Of a DNA stretch of 64,000 bases, positions 1-11,790 are shown piece by piece. Position numbers and translations under genes: made by a program. Position 1 is the first letter of the stretch. Each line of letters opens with the position of its first letter. The notes below the pieces were generated by a model that was not told where the DNA came from, did not search any database, and worked only from the letters and a program-made list of their open reading frames with translations. The DNA is from Odontocerum albicorne (Eukaryota; Arthropoda; Insecta; Trichoptera; Odontoceridae), in contig OX463859.1 of assembly GCA_949825065.1 (NCBI GenBank), forward strand, positions 29,033,847-29,097,846. The letters are read 5' to 3'.

Positions 1-375
1 ATTTTTAATATAAGTATACCATATATAATATTCGCCAGAATATCACAACCATATTTAGAAATAGTTCCTTACTTTGTACTTTCTTTTATCAATATAAACA
101 AAATATATGAGGACAATACTTTGCCCCTTTGAGTAACCCTGCATTAACATGTGGTATGTTTCGGTTTTGCAAAGTAACTTGTATCTCCTGCTGCAAGTGA
201 GTGCATGAGTTTTTTAAAATTTTAAGATATATCCATTAAAATTCTCGATAAATCCAATTCTTCTTGTTCTATGTAAGCGTTGTTCCACTAATAACAAATC
301 TAAGTTCTTTATCACTATAAAAGATGTGCTCCACAAATTATACGTAAGTCTACTTGGCTAAATTTGGTAATATTT
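1..375. other. No recognisable feature
   Basis: AT-rich sequence without a coding signal or a repeat that I can match elsewhere in the window. Confidence 0.5.
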
Positions 376-857
376 TGTAATTACTCCTATTGTAATTACT
401 TCTATTGTAATTACTCCTATTGTAATTACTTCTATTGTAATTACTGCTATTGTAATTACTCCTATTGTAATTACTTCTATTATAATTACTCCTATAGTAA
501 TTACTTATATTGTAATTACTATAGGAGTAATTACTCCTATTGTAATTATTGTACTTCTATTGTAATTATTGTACTTCTATTGTAATTACTCCTAATGTAA
601 TTACTTCTATTATAATTACTCCTATAGTAATTACTCATATTGTAATTACTTCTATTGTAATTACTCCTATTGTAATTATTGCACTTCTATTGTAATTACT
701 TCTAGTGTAATTACTCCTATTGTAATTACTCCTATTGTAATTACTTCTATTGTAATTACTCCTATTGTAATTACTCCTATTGTAATTACTCCTATTGTAA
801 TTACTTCTATTGTAATTACTCCTATTGTAATTACTTCTATTGTAATTACTCCTATTG
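376..857. repeat. 15-bp minisatellite, about 32 copies
   Basis: The unit is TGTAATTACTCCTAT with a CTTCTAT variant. A few copies are stretched by an ATTGTACT or ATTGCACT segment. The open frame at 364-585 is only the translated repeat (Tyr/Asn/Cys/Ser-rich) and is not a gene. Confidence 0.97.
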
Positions 858-1690
858 CTTTTTGTATCTACATGATAGTTTAAGTTTTCGTAATTTTGTG
901 AATAATTTTAAGTATTTGTTTTAACTTGTATTATGTGTATTTGTTTATAAAACACACTTTATGTCGTAAATTAAATAAAGAATAATAATATCTTAGAGAA
1001 AAAATCCACTTTTTTACAGAACACAGAAATTCTCTTTGATCGGGCGATGTGAGCCTCTTTTGTACACCAACTCACCATACCTCATTTTAATTTAATGTCT
1101 TATACTTCCATTACTTGATTACCGTGACGTATATGATTCGGATGCCAACGAGGAGATGTTGGATAAGTTGGAAATTGTAACCTAAAGAAGTATGACCACG
1201 TGTCAGAGTTTCAGAACTGACATCAATGCCTTAAAATCAGTTAGCGAAGGAATCTTCAGGCTCTGTCGGCATTATGCTTAACAATCTCAACTCTGCTTGA
1301 TATCTTCCAGAAAAATTCCAGTTTCGTTTCAGAACATGAACATTCTCTTCGATCAGGCGATGAGAGACTCCTTTGCATACTAACACATAACACAAAATTT
1401 TACAAATCTTCATTTACGGTCCACTCGGCGCAGTTGTGGAACAAACTTTCAAGAGTTATCATATGTGCACTATCCTTATTTATATTTAGGGGAGAAATAA
1501 AAAAATATTATATTACTCATAAAAAATATTATAAACTATTAATTATCCTTTTCTGCCTTCCTTATCCTAGAACGAATTTCTTTTCTCTAGTCAAAATATT
1601 ATTTTGGTAGAATCTATCATGAATTCTAAGATTAGCTGGTTGTTTGGAAGAAATTGCTGTATAGTAAATACGTCCACTAAATGTACCATG
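858..1690. other. Unassigned stretch with a 62-bp internal duplication
   Basis: About 62 bases at 1010-1073 recur in diverged form at 1325-1387 (shared core ATTCTCTT.GATC.GGCGATG). No open frame or family is recognisable, so this is probably an old repeat. Confidence 0.4.
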
Positions 1691-1698
1691 TGTAACAA

Positions 1699-1906
1699 TT
1701 GTATTGTATTAAATTTTCGTTGTATATAGTACAACCTGACGGGGCTATTGTCACGTGGCAATATCTTTTAACCAACCAGAAAGATGTTCAAGATACCATA
1801 TGTGAAAACGAAACTAGATTTTTTTTTAATCGGGGTACCAACGGGAATCGACCCCGCAACCTCCGGGAGACAATCGTCCTACCAACTAAGCCACGAAAGT
1901 CGTCTA
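1699..1906 (-). mobile_element. tRNA-derived SINE (family S1)
   Basis: On the minus strand the 5' part (about 1906-1830) looks like a tRNA. It has an A-box-like GTGGCTTAGTTGGTAGGA, an anticodon-arm-like stretch and a B-box-like GGGTCGATTCCC. The part after it (about 1800-1700) has the motif TCTGGTTGGTT, a CCACGTGACAATAGCCCCG block and a TTGTA..TATACAAC end. A diverged form of this end terminates the LINE at 4503-5165. A second copy is at 59836-60360. Confidence 0.65.
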
Positions 1907-2112
1907 TAATGTATAACAATATACACAAACATAAATAAATAAATAAATAAGACGTTGGTCTTTAACCCAGAGGTGCCGGTTCGATTTCCTATAATCCCCA
2001 AAAATAAACGATTAAAAAATTGGTCCCAGTCTGATAAGTAACGTAAGTTAACATCACTCGCAGGCGATAGACGTAGGCGAGTGTCGTTGCCTGCCCACGT
2101 GCGGTGGTATAA

Positions 2113-2999
2113 CTCTTCGCTTCCAGTGCTAAAAAAATCCGCCCGTTCCGGTGTTGTGTATTGAATACACAACATATACATGTAAAAATGAGCGATTTAA
2201 AATTGGAAAAATAAGAATATTCACAGCTAATCGCTAAAATTAATTAAATTTGAAGTCAAAAGATATAATAATTGAAATTTAACGGCCAACGTTCACAAAA
2301 CCACCGACCGAAAGCCGCCGACCTACTGACCGAGAGAAGCGAGCGAACTGATATTCTATCTCTTGCATTCCCATATACCGAAATAGAGTAAGAGTGAGAC
2401 GTGAATAGCGTCGCTTCCTCACCCATAGCGGTTTTTTAGAATGAATATACCTACGACACACACTGGCACACGTTTGATTGTATTGATGAATTTATTCCCG
2501 ATTTTCACAAAATATCTCTGATGTGGCCGATAAGTGCTAATTATTATTAACTAGTTGCAACCCGTGAAATATTCACGGAAGTAAAACAAAATCTACATTT
2601 ATGAAAATATTTATTCATAAATGTAAAATTCTTTCATATATATCATTTATACATCGTCCCCTTTTACACCGGTTCAAAAATTGCTAGCTAGGTATTTAAA
2701 ATTCGTTCAGTATCACGGACCCAACGAGATTCAAATTTTGAACTACTTTCGGAGAGAATCCAAGTATTCCTCCCTCGCTCTCTTGTATTCAAAATTCAAT
2801 TCTCGTATTCTTTCTTTGGCGACAATCGTCGAACGGGCTTTGGCCTATTTATATTATGATATTATTTTTTTCATTCAATACGTAAATGTATTACGGAGGA
2901 ATACCTAAAAACTGAACCCAGTATTTATTATATTTTTAGAGATATTAAAGTTTTTAGAAGCAATGTGTACTAGTTACACATCACAGGGAAGGAAGGGTT
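2113..2999 (+). mobile_element. piggyBac-like non-autonomous element P1, copy 1
   Basis: This copy matches 12125-12671 over most of its length (AGTGCTAAAAAAATCCGC near the left end, GAAGCAATGTGTACTAG near the right) and ends GGAAGGAAGGG followed by TTAA. It carries about 310 bases at roughly 2551-2865 that the 12-kb copy lacks, which is either an insertion here or a deletion there. No transposase is visible. Confidence 0.65.
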
Positions 3000-3063
3000 A
3001 AACATGTACGTGACTTGTCTACTCCAGAAGTTCTTTACTCGAAAGTTCGTTTACTAGAGTCGA

Positions 3064-3136
3064 AGATACATTCTTTAATTGCCGTTCCGGCTACATTCTT
3101 TAATCGTCGTTCCGGCTACATTCTTTAATCGTCGTT
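3064..3136. repeat. Short tandem repeat, 25 bp x 3
   Basis: Three near-identical copies of a unit beginning TACATTCTTTAATCGTCG. Confidence 0.8.
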
Positions 3137-3639
3137 AATTCGGATATGTTGAGGAGAACCATGGAAGTTAAAGAAAATGAGGATCTCCATATATTTTATT
3201 ACAACATAAAAAACCAAATCAATTAATAACTTTCATTTATCTATAATGTTACTTTTGCTCGTTACACGTTTTTAATTGATCTCAATTCGAACATTGAAAA
3301 GGTATAATTTAAGGGCTATTATAATCTACCAGTTTATTGAATTTCTATATTTGGTACAATTCATTACTACCTTAGACCATTATCTACCTTTAATATTTTC
3401 TCTTTTCGTGCTTTAAACTTGTTTTTTTATAGCTTTACACATATTATATATTACTACACACATATATCTTCATTGCAGAGCCGATACAAGCGTGGAACAA
3501 ACGAGGCACTGGCACCATGCGCGATACATGAAGGGCGCCACAATCACTCACTCGGCAAAAAAAGAAAACGATATTAAGAAAAGCATTAAAAATAACCAAA
3601 TACGCTGTCAATATTTATGGCTCGTGAAAGAAGTTTTAA

Positions 3640-4500
3640 AATTTTTTTATTTTTTTTATTAAACAAAGTAAATAATTGTATAAACATTTGTCAAGGCCTA
3701 TACCTTTATACAAATTTATTACTTAACTAATCTTAATTATATGTTATAATTTATGAAATTACTTAATCTTATTTTCCTACATATCATTTTATTTTATTTA
3801 TTCAATCTTAATATATGAGATCTTAGAAATAATTAACACCTACATACTACTTATAACTAGATAACAATTCTTACACTAATTATTTAGCAAAAACATGTCC
3901 ACTCGTTCAGGCTACTTGTATTCCATCACATTCACTCAGACCTTGGTCGTCCCAGCTAATACTGTAGGTGGACTAGTCAAGCAACAGATAATGCTTCGGG
4001 AGCTTGTGCTTATAACGGAAGGGTAGGTCGGATTTACTCTTGTAAGCCCCCAGGGCAGCGACTAAGGGATTTCTGTGATTTTGTTGGCTTTTATAGAACT
4101 TCACGGTCCAAGCGAGGATGTGGTGTTGTAGGGTTTCTTCTCGCTGTTCAGCGTGAAGTCGGATAAGATTTGTTTTGGGATGGGTGTTAAAATATATCTT
4201 GAATGCCTTGTTCTGCACTCTCTGGAGTTTCAGGTGATCCGTGTTGCTCACACTACCCCAAACGGGTGCAGCATAGGTCAAGATAGGACGAATAAGGGTT
4301 TTATAGAGGAGGAGCTTATTTTTGGGGGAAAGGAAGCTGCGTCGATGAAATATCGAACGGATAGCCCCTATGCCCTTGTGACCCTTCTGTCTGATGGTAT
4401 TCAAATGGGTTTTCCACATCAGTCGCCGGTCAAGGTGCAGGCCGAGGTATTATTTAACCACGTCCTGCCACTCAACCAGGCAACCACCGATGAATAATGT
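3640..4500 (-). mobile_element. 5'-truncated Jockey-like non-LTR retrotransposon
   Basis: Minus-strand 3' end of a LINE: a reverse transcriptase C-terminal frame (4419-3973), then about 300 bases of AT-rich 3' UTR and an A-rich tail near 3650. The same 3' UTR recurs on the plus strand at 60740-61053 and, more diverged, at 55190-55355, which defines the family's 3' end. Confidence 0.75.
3973..4419 (-). pseudogene. Jockey-type reverse transcriptase C-terminus (truncated)
   Basis: A 148-residue open frame. It begins MWKTHLNT and has the stretch LLYKTLIRPILTYAAPVWG, followed by KLQRVQNKAFK. These are hallmarks of the region after the polymerase palm in Jockey-clade ORF2 proteins. Reading continues upstream in frame to about 4500 without a Met. 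The endonuclease and catalytic FADD motifs are missing, so this is a dead 5' truncation. Confidence 0.85.
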
Positions 4501-4502
4501 AT

Positions 4503-5165
4503 TTATTTATTTAACGCTTTTATTGTAAATACAATCTGGCGGGATTATTGCCAGGCGGAAATCTCTTCCAAACAACCAGACGAAAATAAATGAAACAAGT
4601 TACACGGTCGCATAAATCATTCAAATGACTATCCATTCTCACGAAATTCATCAACACATACATGAGCATATACCCACGAACCCCACAAAGACGGACAAGC
4701 ACCCGAACATTATTTTTCATATAAAGTGAGATATCATCAATCAAAAGGAAAGGAAGGGATGGTGGAGAGGAAACGAAAAGAAAAATCAGGAATGAAACAT
4801 GTTATTTTACTGACTAGAAATTAAGAGTTTTTTCAGTCGCTTCTTAAAGCATGCCAAGGACGGAGCGAGTCTTACATTGGTTTGTAACTGATTCCAGATT
4901 ATCACTGCATGGATAGTCAAGGATGACACGTAAAAAAAGAGAAGCGGTGAACTGGAAAGGCCAATACACAATCTGTTTGAGCGTAGCGCTAATCCACGAT
5001 TGGAAAGACGCTGACAATTTTCGGTGAAATAAGAGGAGGTGGCGGCACAGTTAAGGATATTATACAATAGATACAGTATGGGAATTTGGCGTCTATTTCT
5101 AACATTCAACCAATTCAATGCAATATAGTCTTGGGCAAGAGAGATACTATGATTGTATTCTATGA
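4503..5165 (-). mobile_element. 5'-truncated non-LTR LINE (second family), 3' end
   Basis: The frame 5118-4807 resembles the extreme C-terminus of CR1/L2-like ORF2 proteins (FFYVSSLTIHAVIIWNQL then LAPSLACFKKRLKKLL). It is followed by a 3' UTR and an end with AATAAA and TAAATAAATAAATA (minus strand, about 4530-4500). The last 80 bases resemble the tail of SINE S1. Clade assignment is tentative. Confidence 0.65.
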
Positions 5166-5211
5166 TAGTGAATATTAGATTTGAAACAAAGTTTATTACG
5201 ATAAAGTTATA

Positions 5212-6140
5212 CTACTTTGATCAAAAAGTTTTAGGACTTTATTCATAAAATCGAAAATATAAGTTTATTCATCAAAATCGATATGGTCCCCTTCAAAGTA
5301 CTCCCCATCGACTGCAACGCACTTACGCCAGCGCTTGATCCAATCCTCGAAACAACGCTGGTACCTACTCAATTTTCGGTATGTCCATAAGAGCCGTCTT
5401 CGATTTTTTCATGACATTCTCTCGGGTGCTGTAACGCGTTCCGCGAAGCGGTTTTTTAAGTCGGTTGAACAGGAAAAAGTCGCAGGGAGCCATATCAGGT
5501 GAATTCGAAGGCTGCTGGATATTAATCGTCTTGTTTTTGGTCAAAAACTCATGGAAATCATGTCTTTCGCGATTTCAACGCGGTCCTTTTTTTTCATGAA
5601 ATTGAGGGCTTTCGGCACCAGTTTTGCAGCGACACGTCTGAGGCCCAAATCACTAACCAAAATGTCTTGAGCGGATCCATAAGCGATGTTCAAGTCCTCT
5701 GCCAGCTCTCTGATGGTCAATTTGTGGTTTTCGGCCAACATTCCTTTGATTTTATCGATGTTTTCATCGGTTTTGGACTGCCACTGCGTTCGTCATCCTC
5801 GACCGACTCACGACCACTTCTGAAGCGTTCGTGCCACCGAAAAACACTTCTCCAACATTTCCAAGGTCTGCGGACCGTTAAATTCGTTTTTCACACAAAA
5901 TGTAATGCAAACTCGTTGACGCACAGTTGATGGCATTTTCAAACTTGTAAAAAATCGAAAACACGCACAAAGGTAGATGTACTTAGTACAGCGTAACTTT
6001 TACAAATGTCAAACTATGACGCTGAAATTTGGAGGGAAGTGTCAATGATAGATGTGGTAATCTAACAAAAAAAAGAATTCCAATCGGGTGACTGACAGCG
6101 CCACACGGTGGCCGGTCCTAAAACTTTTTGATCAAGGTAG
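5212..6140 (-). mobile_element. mariner element, internally deleted (929 bp)
   Basis: Terminal inverted repeats of 26 bp (CTACTTTGATCAAAAAGTTT at the left, one mismatch at the right), each flanked by the target TA (5210-5211 and 6141-6142). The minus strand encodes the start of a mariner transposase from about 5935. The helix-turn-helix part is in the frame 5741-5541 (LTIRELAEDLNIAYGSAQDI). The catalytic region is deleted, and the sequence resumes near the transposase C-terminus (about 5440-5260: QRCFEDWIKRW, then CVAVDGEYFEGD). The clean ends suggest a fairly recent insertion. Confidence 0.93.
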
Positions 6141-6144
6141 TAGA

Positions 6145-6890
6145 TGATTTCGAGAGTAAAAGCTTGAAAAATAAAGTTATAAATGTTTTACATTTTGATT
6201 TTCATCTATTTATTTATATCGTGGGTTTTCGTAGTTCCAATTTTTACCTTTTTTAAAACAACGAGGTAAGCGATTAGATAGAAAAGTCAGCCATTTTAAA
6301 ATAAGGGGAAAATATTACAAAAGTTTTATCCATTCTCGACAGTTTTGAGGAAAAAAATAGCACCTTATTGTGGGGGCGCGTTTACAAATAGGTGTCCCAG
6401 GTGCCCAAATATCTCGTTAAGGCTCTGTTTCGTCGGTACTCACTCAGCTTTCAAATGTTGAACTTATGAAACATACATCCGACAGCAATCCAGTTTTCAG
6501 TTGATTTAAATTTGATTTGAATGGTTTTTTGACGTTGATTTAGTTTTTTTTTGTACCGGATGCGTATCATTAAGTTGGACCAGTTATATTCCCGATTTAA
6601 CTTGGGCAACAACTTTGCGGTAGTTGTCCGGTGGACAGAGCCGCGTTTGCTAATAAGTAAATCTAGAAACGCAAAGCCAAAGGGGGTCGCCAAAAAAACG
6701 CTAAACAGGCTACACAAATATTTACAAAAATAAACAATGAATAAACACTTCACCGACATTGTAGACGCAATACATAAACTGTAATGGTTTGTTGTGTGAT
6801 TTGAAAAACATCATCATCAAAAATGGAAAGGATACGCATTATTTTATTACACATAAGGGGAGGATAGGGGCTGGGAAAGTTGTAAACTAC
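6145..6890. other. No recognisable feature
   Basis: Frames at 6451-6759 (minus) and 6551-6733 (plus) overlap each other, have no family signature and sit in low-complexity DNA. I see no gene. Confidence 0.4.
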
Positions 6891-6894
6891 TTAA

Positions 6895-7969
6895 CCCTTA
6901 AATGCATCTGGATGCATATCTGCAACAGTTTTTTCTGACATCTATAAATGTCAGTGGGAACTAAAACTAAATGTTTGAATCATTGATTTAGCTAAGATGC
7001 AAACTAATAATAATTTTTTAAACAATTTTTTTCGTCAGATATCATTGCCTACTTCAAAAAATTAATTTATAGCCGTCAAACGGGGGACGCCGCACCACTA
7101 TAATGTTTCGCAATTTAATATGTTGCCTGAAATACTCTACTTTGTGGTGACACGTCAAGACGTTGAAATTAACTACAAATATGCGTGTCCAGCTGCAAAA
7201 CGATCGATCAGCTGAGATATTCTCACAATTGCTGGAAATTGGGAACGGAAAGGTGCCGGTTGATATGACCTCAGGACGAATTTCATTGTTTCATATCTTC
7301 TGCAATTTAGTGATGTCAAAAGAAGAATTGGTTGAAAAAGTATTTCCCAATATTCAAATCAATTATAAGAATCACGATTGGCTGAGTGAACGAGCTATTG
7401 TTACCGCCAATAACAAAGACGTCTACGAACTTACCAATATTATTTAGTTCCTTTTTTAATGTTTCGCAATTTTATATGTTCTTGTTACAACTTTCTTTCT
7501 TCTTTTTCAGTGCAATCGATCTTTCATTTGAATTCAAATCATATCGTGAATTGACCTCTTGGAGTGACGCGATCATTTGCGAGCACGGCGATGAACGCGA
7601 CACACTGAGAGTGGCTGAAAGACATCAAAAATATTGTATACCCACAAGCATTGTGAAATTCAACATATTAGAAACGTGTGCTTTCTCTTTTCTTTCTTTT
7701 CCATTTAACCAGACTGAGCCACAGCAACGCGTGGCCGGGTACAGCTGAAAAGCTAGAGAAGTATTTAAACCAAATTTTGGATGAATCTGCGTAAAACTTT
7801 GTTTACTCCTTAATGCATGATGATTTCTGCAAAATATGATTTTTATTCAATAAAAAATGGAAAAAATGTATTGGGATTTTTAAAATTATTTTTCCCTTTA
7901 TCTACAGGTTAATATGCACCATAATTATATTTTTTAAAGGGAATTAAAAAAAAATCATGCATTTAAGGG
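6895..7969. mobile_element. TTAA-flanked piggyBac-like element (1.08 kb) with a Helitron fragment inside
   Basis: Flanked by TTAA at 6891-6894 and 7970-7973. Terminal repeats begin CCCTTAAATGCAT on both sides (perfect over 13 bp). TTAA targets plus CCC-starting ends are the piggyBac signature. There is no piggyBac transposase. The interior instead carries Helitron helicase sequence. Confidence 0.7.
7080..7775 (+). pseudogene. Helitron PIF1-type helicase fragments and 3' flank
   Basis: The frame 7163-7447 is a 94-residue piece of the PIF1-like helicase of Helitron Rep/Hel proteins (LTTNMRVQLQNDRSAEIF, then VMSKEELVEKVFPNI, then NYKNHDWLSERAIV). A second frame near 7620-7665 reads KDIKNIVYPQAL then stop, the typical C-terminal end of that protein. 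The helicase core between them is missing. Downstream GCAACGCGTGGCCGGGTACA (7724-7743) is sequence I recall as usual after this stop codon in Helitrons. Clearly non-functional. Confidence 0.85.
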
Positions 7970-8074
7970 TTAAGGGTGTCGTCTTTACAAATGCTGTAAT
8001 GCTTGTTGTACAGAAGGACCGAAACAACAAGGTTATTCACAGTCTTTGAGCTGCCCTGGAAGGAGTAATTTTAT

Positions 8075-8205
8075 TCTCCTTACATTTGGAAAGATGTAGG
8101 CTTCCACCTACGGATATACCGCCAATACTTGGTCGTCAGGGCCTCGTTAGTTCACTAGCAAATCTACCGCGTGAAGGTAAGGTTGACTTTTGGGTTGCAG
8201 GGATG
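8075..8205. mobile_element. Fragment of the SINE-like family found at 50885
   Basis: Diverged match to 51060-51170 (shared ATACCGCC, GGTCGTCAG/GGTCGCCAG, TCGTTAGTT, CTAGCA). No ends are visible here. Confidence 0.5.
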
Positions 8206-8544
8206 GTATAACATACCCTTACACCGTAAGGTTTTTTTATAAATATTTTACAAAATCTAGATTCACGTGAAAGAAAAGCGTGAAAGGGAAAGTAAATGTG
8301 ATATGTGGGTGAGTAATATGATATACTATATACTCCTTCACATTCATGCCGTTCTTTCGAACCGTTGACTTGTAAATTTTCATTTTTAAAAATTGTATTT
8401 AATTTGTGCAAATATACTTTATTTGGTATTCCTCTATCATGACTTTGTCTTCTACGAGTATATAAGTTCAATGAAAGAAAAAACTACGAAATAAAAAAAA
8501 TGTATTACGTAAGAGGAGCATTTCTTTTACTACCCCGGGGGGTA

Positions 8545-8887
8545 GGAAGGCGCTATGGGTGAGGAAGCGACGCTATTCACATCTCACTCTACTTCGGTAT
8601 ATGGGAACGCAAGAAATAGAATCTCAGTTCGCTCGGTTCTCTCGCTTCAGTAGCTCACGGGCTTTCATTTGAGGTGGTCGCTTCGCCCATTTTGTGAACG
8701 TCGGCCAATTTTTTTTTCATGTTTTCAGCAATTAAATTTTAATTATTATCATTTTTGGCTTCAAATTTAATTAATTTAAGCGATTGGCTATGAATATTCT
8801 AATTTTTCCGATTTTAAATCGCTCATTTTGACATGTGTACACATAGCACCGGAACGCGCGGATTTTTTTAGCACAGGCAGGGAAAGG
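8545..8887 (-). mobile_element. piggyBac-like element P1, truncated copy
   Basis: Reverse-oriented match to the left half of 12125-12671. The outer end reads (minus strand) CCTTTCCCTGCCTGTGC, next to TTAT, probably a mutated TTAA (8888-8891). The other half is lost. Confidence 0.65.
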
Positions 8888-8964
8888 TTATTCAATTGCT
8901 AGATGACGTCCCCTTCTCAACCAGGATTTAACACGCGGAATAATGTGAAAGAAGGAAATATCAT

Positions 8965-9379
8965 ACTTATAGTGGGTGTGTGTCTCGGCTGGGATGGTGT
9001 TGTGGGATGAACCCAGACCTTTTGGTGACATCTCTCTTGAATGTATTTTTTCCCTTTGTCTCTAAATGTGTGATTGCAAAATATATATTGTATTTTGATG
9101 ATATATTTTATCGGCGACCTATTATTTTATTAACTGAATTGATTGCGTATTTATTGTCATTTATAATTTTTTGTTTTTTTAGTCTATGTGAACGAGGGTG
9201 TAGGCTGAAAAACATCTGATGTCTTTCCTTTCGCCCTCTATTGGTGGGGATGTACCTCTACTGGAGGTATGTTGTAAGATGAGCCAAGACATTTTGATAG
9301 CTTTTGTGTTAAATGTATTTTCTTTGCCATTATATTGACATATGTGTGTGTACATGCAATTTCAGAATATGTTTACAAT
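8965..9379 (+). mobile_element. Retroelement 3' end, family Y
   Basis: Contains the family-Y core (GGCTGAAAAACATCTG near 9206, then a GGTGGGG..GTA block, then TTTTGATAGC and AAATGTATT). Other copies are at 55590-55890, 58965-59820 (minus) and 61056-61250, with a tail at 52310-52395. Their 3' tail reads ATGTACATACT.TGTTG. The copy here runs without a break into the 37-bp satellite. No protein is coded, so the element class is uncertain (LINE 3' UTR or SINE). Confidence 0.6.
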
Positions 9380-11690
9380 CATATATGTACATACTATGTT
9401 GATATAGATAGACCAACATATATGTACATACTATGTTGACATAGATAGACCAACATATATGTACATACTATGTTGACATAGATAGACCAACATATATGTA
9501 CATACTATGTTGATATAGATAGACCAACATATATGTACATACTATGTTGACATAGATAGACCAACATATATGTACATACTATGTTGATATAGATAGACCA
9601 ACATATATGTACATACTATGTTGACATAGATAGACCAACATATATGTACATACTATGTTGATATAGATAGACCAACATATATGTACATACTATGTTGATA
9701 TAGATAGACCAACATATATGTACATACTATGTTGATATAGATAGACCAACATATATGTACATACTATGTTGACATAGATAGACCAACATATATGTACATA
9801 CTATGTTGATATAGATAGACCAACATATATGTACATACTATGTTGATATAGATAGACCAACATATATGTACATACTATGTTGACATAGATAGACCAACAT
9901 ATATGTACATACTATGTTGATATAGATAGACCAACATATATGTACATACTATGTTGACATAGATAGACCAACATATATGTACATACTATGTTGATATAGA
10001 TAGACCAACATATATGTACATACTATGTTGACATAGATAGACCAACATATATGTACATACTATGTTGACATAGATAGACCAACATATATGTACATACTAT
10101 GTTGACATAGATAGACCAACATATATGTACATACTATGTTGACATAGATAGACCAACATATATGTACATACTATGTTGACATAGATAGACCAACATATAT
10201 GTACATACTATGTTGATATAGATAGACCAACATATATGTACATACTATGTTGATATAGATAGACCAACATATATGTACATACTATGTTGATATAGATAGA
10301 CCAACATATATGTACATACTATGTTGATATAGATAGACCAACATATATGTACATACTATGTTGATATAGATAGACCAACATATATGTACATACTATGTTG
10401 ATATAGATAGACCAACATATATGTACATACTATGTTGATATAGATAGACCAAAATATATGTACCTACTATGTTGATATAGATAGACCAACATATATGTAC
10501 ATACTATGTTGATATAGATAGACCAAACTATATGTACATACTATGTTGATATAGATAGACCAACATATATGTACATACTATGTTGATATAGATAGACCAA
10601 CATATATGTACATACTATGTTGATATAGATAGACCAACATATATGTACATACTATGTTGATATAGATAGACCAAAATATATGTACATACTATGTTGATAT
10701 AGATAGACCAACATATATGTACATACTATGTTGATATAGATAGACCAACATATATGTACATACTATGTTGATATAGATAGACCAACATATATGTACATAC
10801 TATGTTGATATAGATAGACCAAAATATATGTACATACTATGTTGACATAGATAGACCAACATATATGTACATACTATGTTGATATAGATAGACCAACATA
10901 TATGTACATACTATGTTGACATAGATAGACCAACATATATGTACATACTATGTTGATATAGATAGACCAACATATATGTACATACTATGTTGATATAGAT
11001 AGACCAACATATATGTACATACTATGTTGATATAGATAGACCAACATATATGTACATACTATGTTGATATAGATAGACCAACATATATGTACATACTATG
11101 TTGATATAGATAGACCAAAATATATGTACATACTATGTTGATATAGATAGACCAACATATATGTACATACTATGTTGATATAGATAGACCAACATATATG
11201 TACATACTATGTTGATATAGATAGACCAACATATATGTACATACTATGTTGATATAGATAGACCAAAATATATGTACATACTATGTTGATATAGATAGAC
11301 CAACATATATGTACATACTATGTTGATATAGATAGACCAACATATATGTACATACTATGTTGACATAGATAGACCAACATATATGTACATACTATGTTGA
11401 TATAGATAGACCAACATATATGTACATACTATGTTGATATAGATAGACCAACATATATGTACATACTATGTTGATATAGATAGACCAACATATATGTACA
11501 TACTATGTTGATATAGATAGACCAAAATATATGTACCTACTATGTTGATATAGATAGACCAACATATATGTACATACTATGTTGATATAGATAGACCAAA
11601 ATATATGTACATACTATGTTGATATAGATAGACCAACATATATGTACATACTATGTTGATATAGATAGACCAACATATATGTACATACTA
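9380..11690. repeat. 2.3-kb satellite, 37-bp unit, about 62 copies
   Basis: Unit of 37 bp containing CATATATGTACATACTATG then TTGATATAGATAGACCAA. Variation is patterned. GACATAG instead of GATATAG is common in the left third. CCAAAATAT instead of CCAACATAT recurs at distances that are multiples of 37 (several of 148). The rare GTACCTAC variant appears twice, 29 units apart. This implies block duplications inside the array. Units are far too alike to be old. Confidence 0.98.
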
Positions 11691-11790
11691 AAAAGTAGTC
11701 GGAGTCGCTCGTTTTTTACGACTCCTACTCCGACTCCGGCCCAAACACCGCGACTCCGACTCCACAGCCCTGCTTTTAACGCCTATCTAC
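11691..11790. repeat. Degenerate GACTCC repeat
   Basis: AGTCGGAGTCG and CGACTCC(TA/G)CTCCGACTCC blocks in opposite senses around a T-run. This resembles an SSR-type end seen in arthropod interspersed repeats. It begins where the 37-bp array ends. Confidence 0.6.

Noticed and set aside
364..585. 73-aa open frame rich in Tyr, Asn and Cys
   Set aside because: It is the translation of the 15-bp minisatellite.
1830..1906. Functional tRNA gene
   Set aside because: A- and B-box-like sequences exist, but the cloverleaf does not close well and the sequence continues into a SINE body.
7386..7748. 120-aa frame overlapping the Helitron fragment
   Set aside because: It is in the wrong frame relative to the helicase remnants; the true residues (IVYPQAL) are read in another frame.
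9380..11690. Possible CRISPR array (37-bp repeats)
   Set aside because: Units are directly adjacent with no spacers, and the context is eukaryotic with no cas genes.
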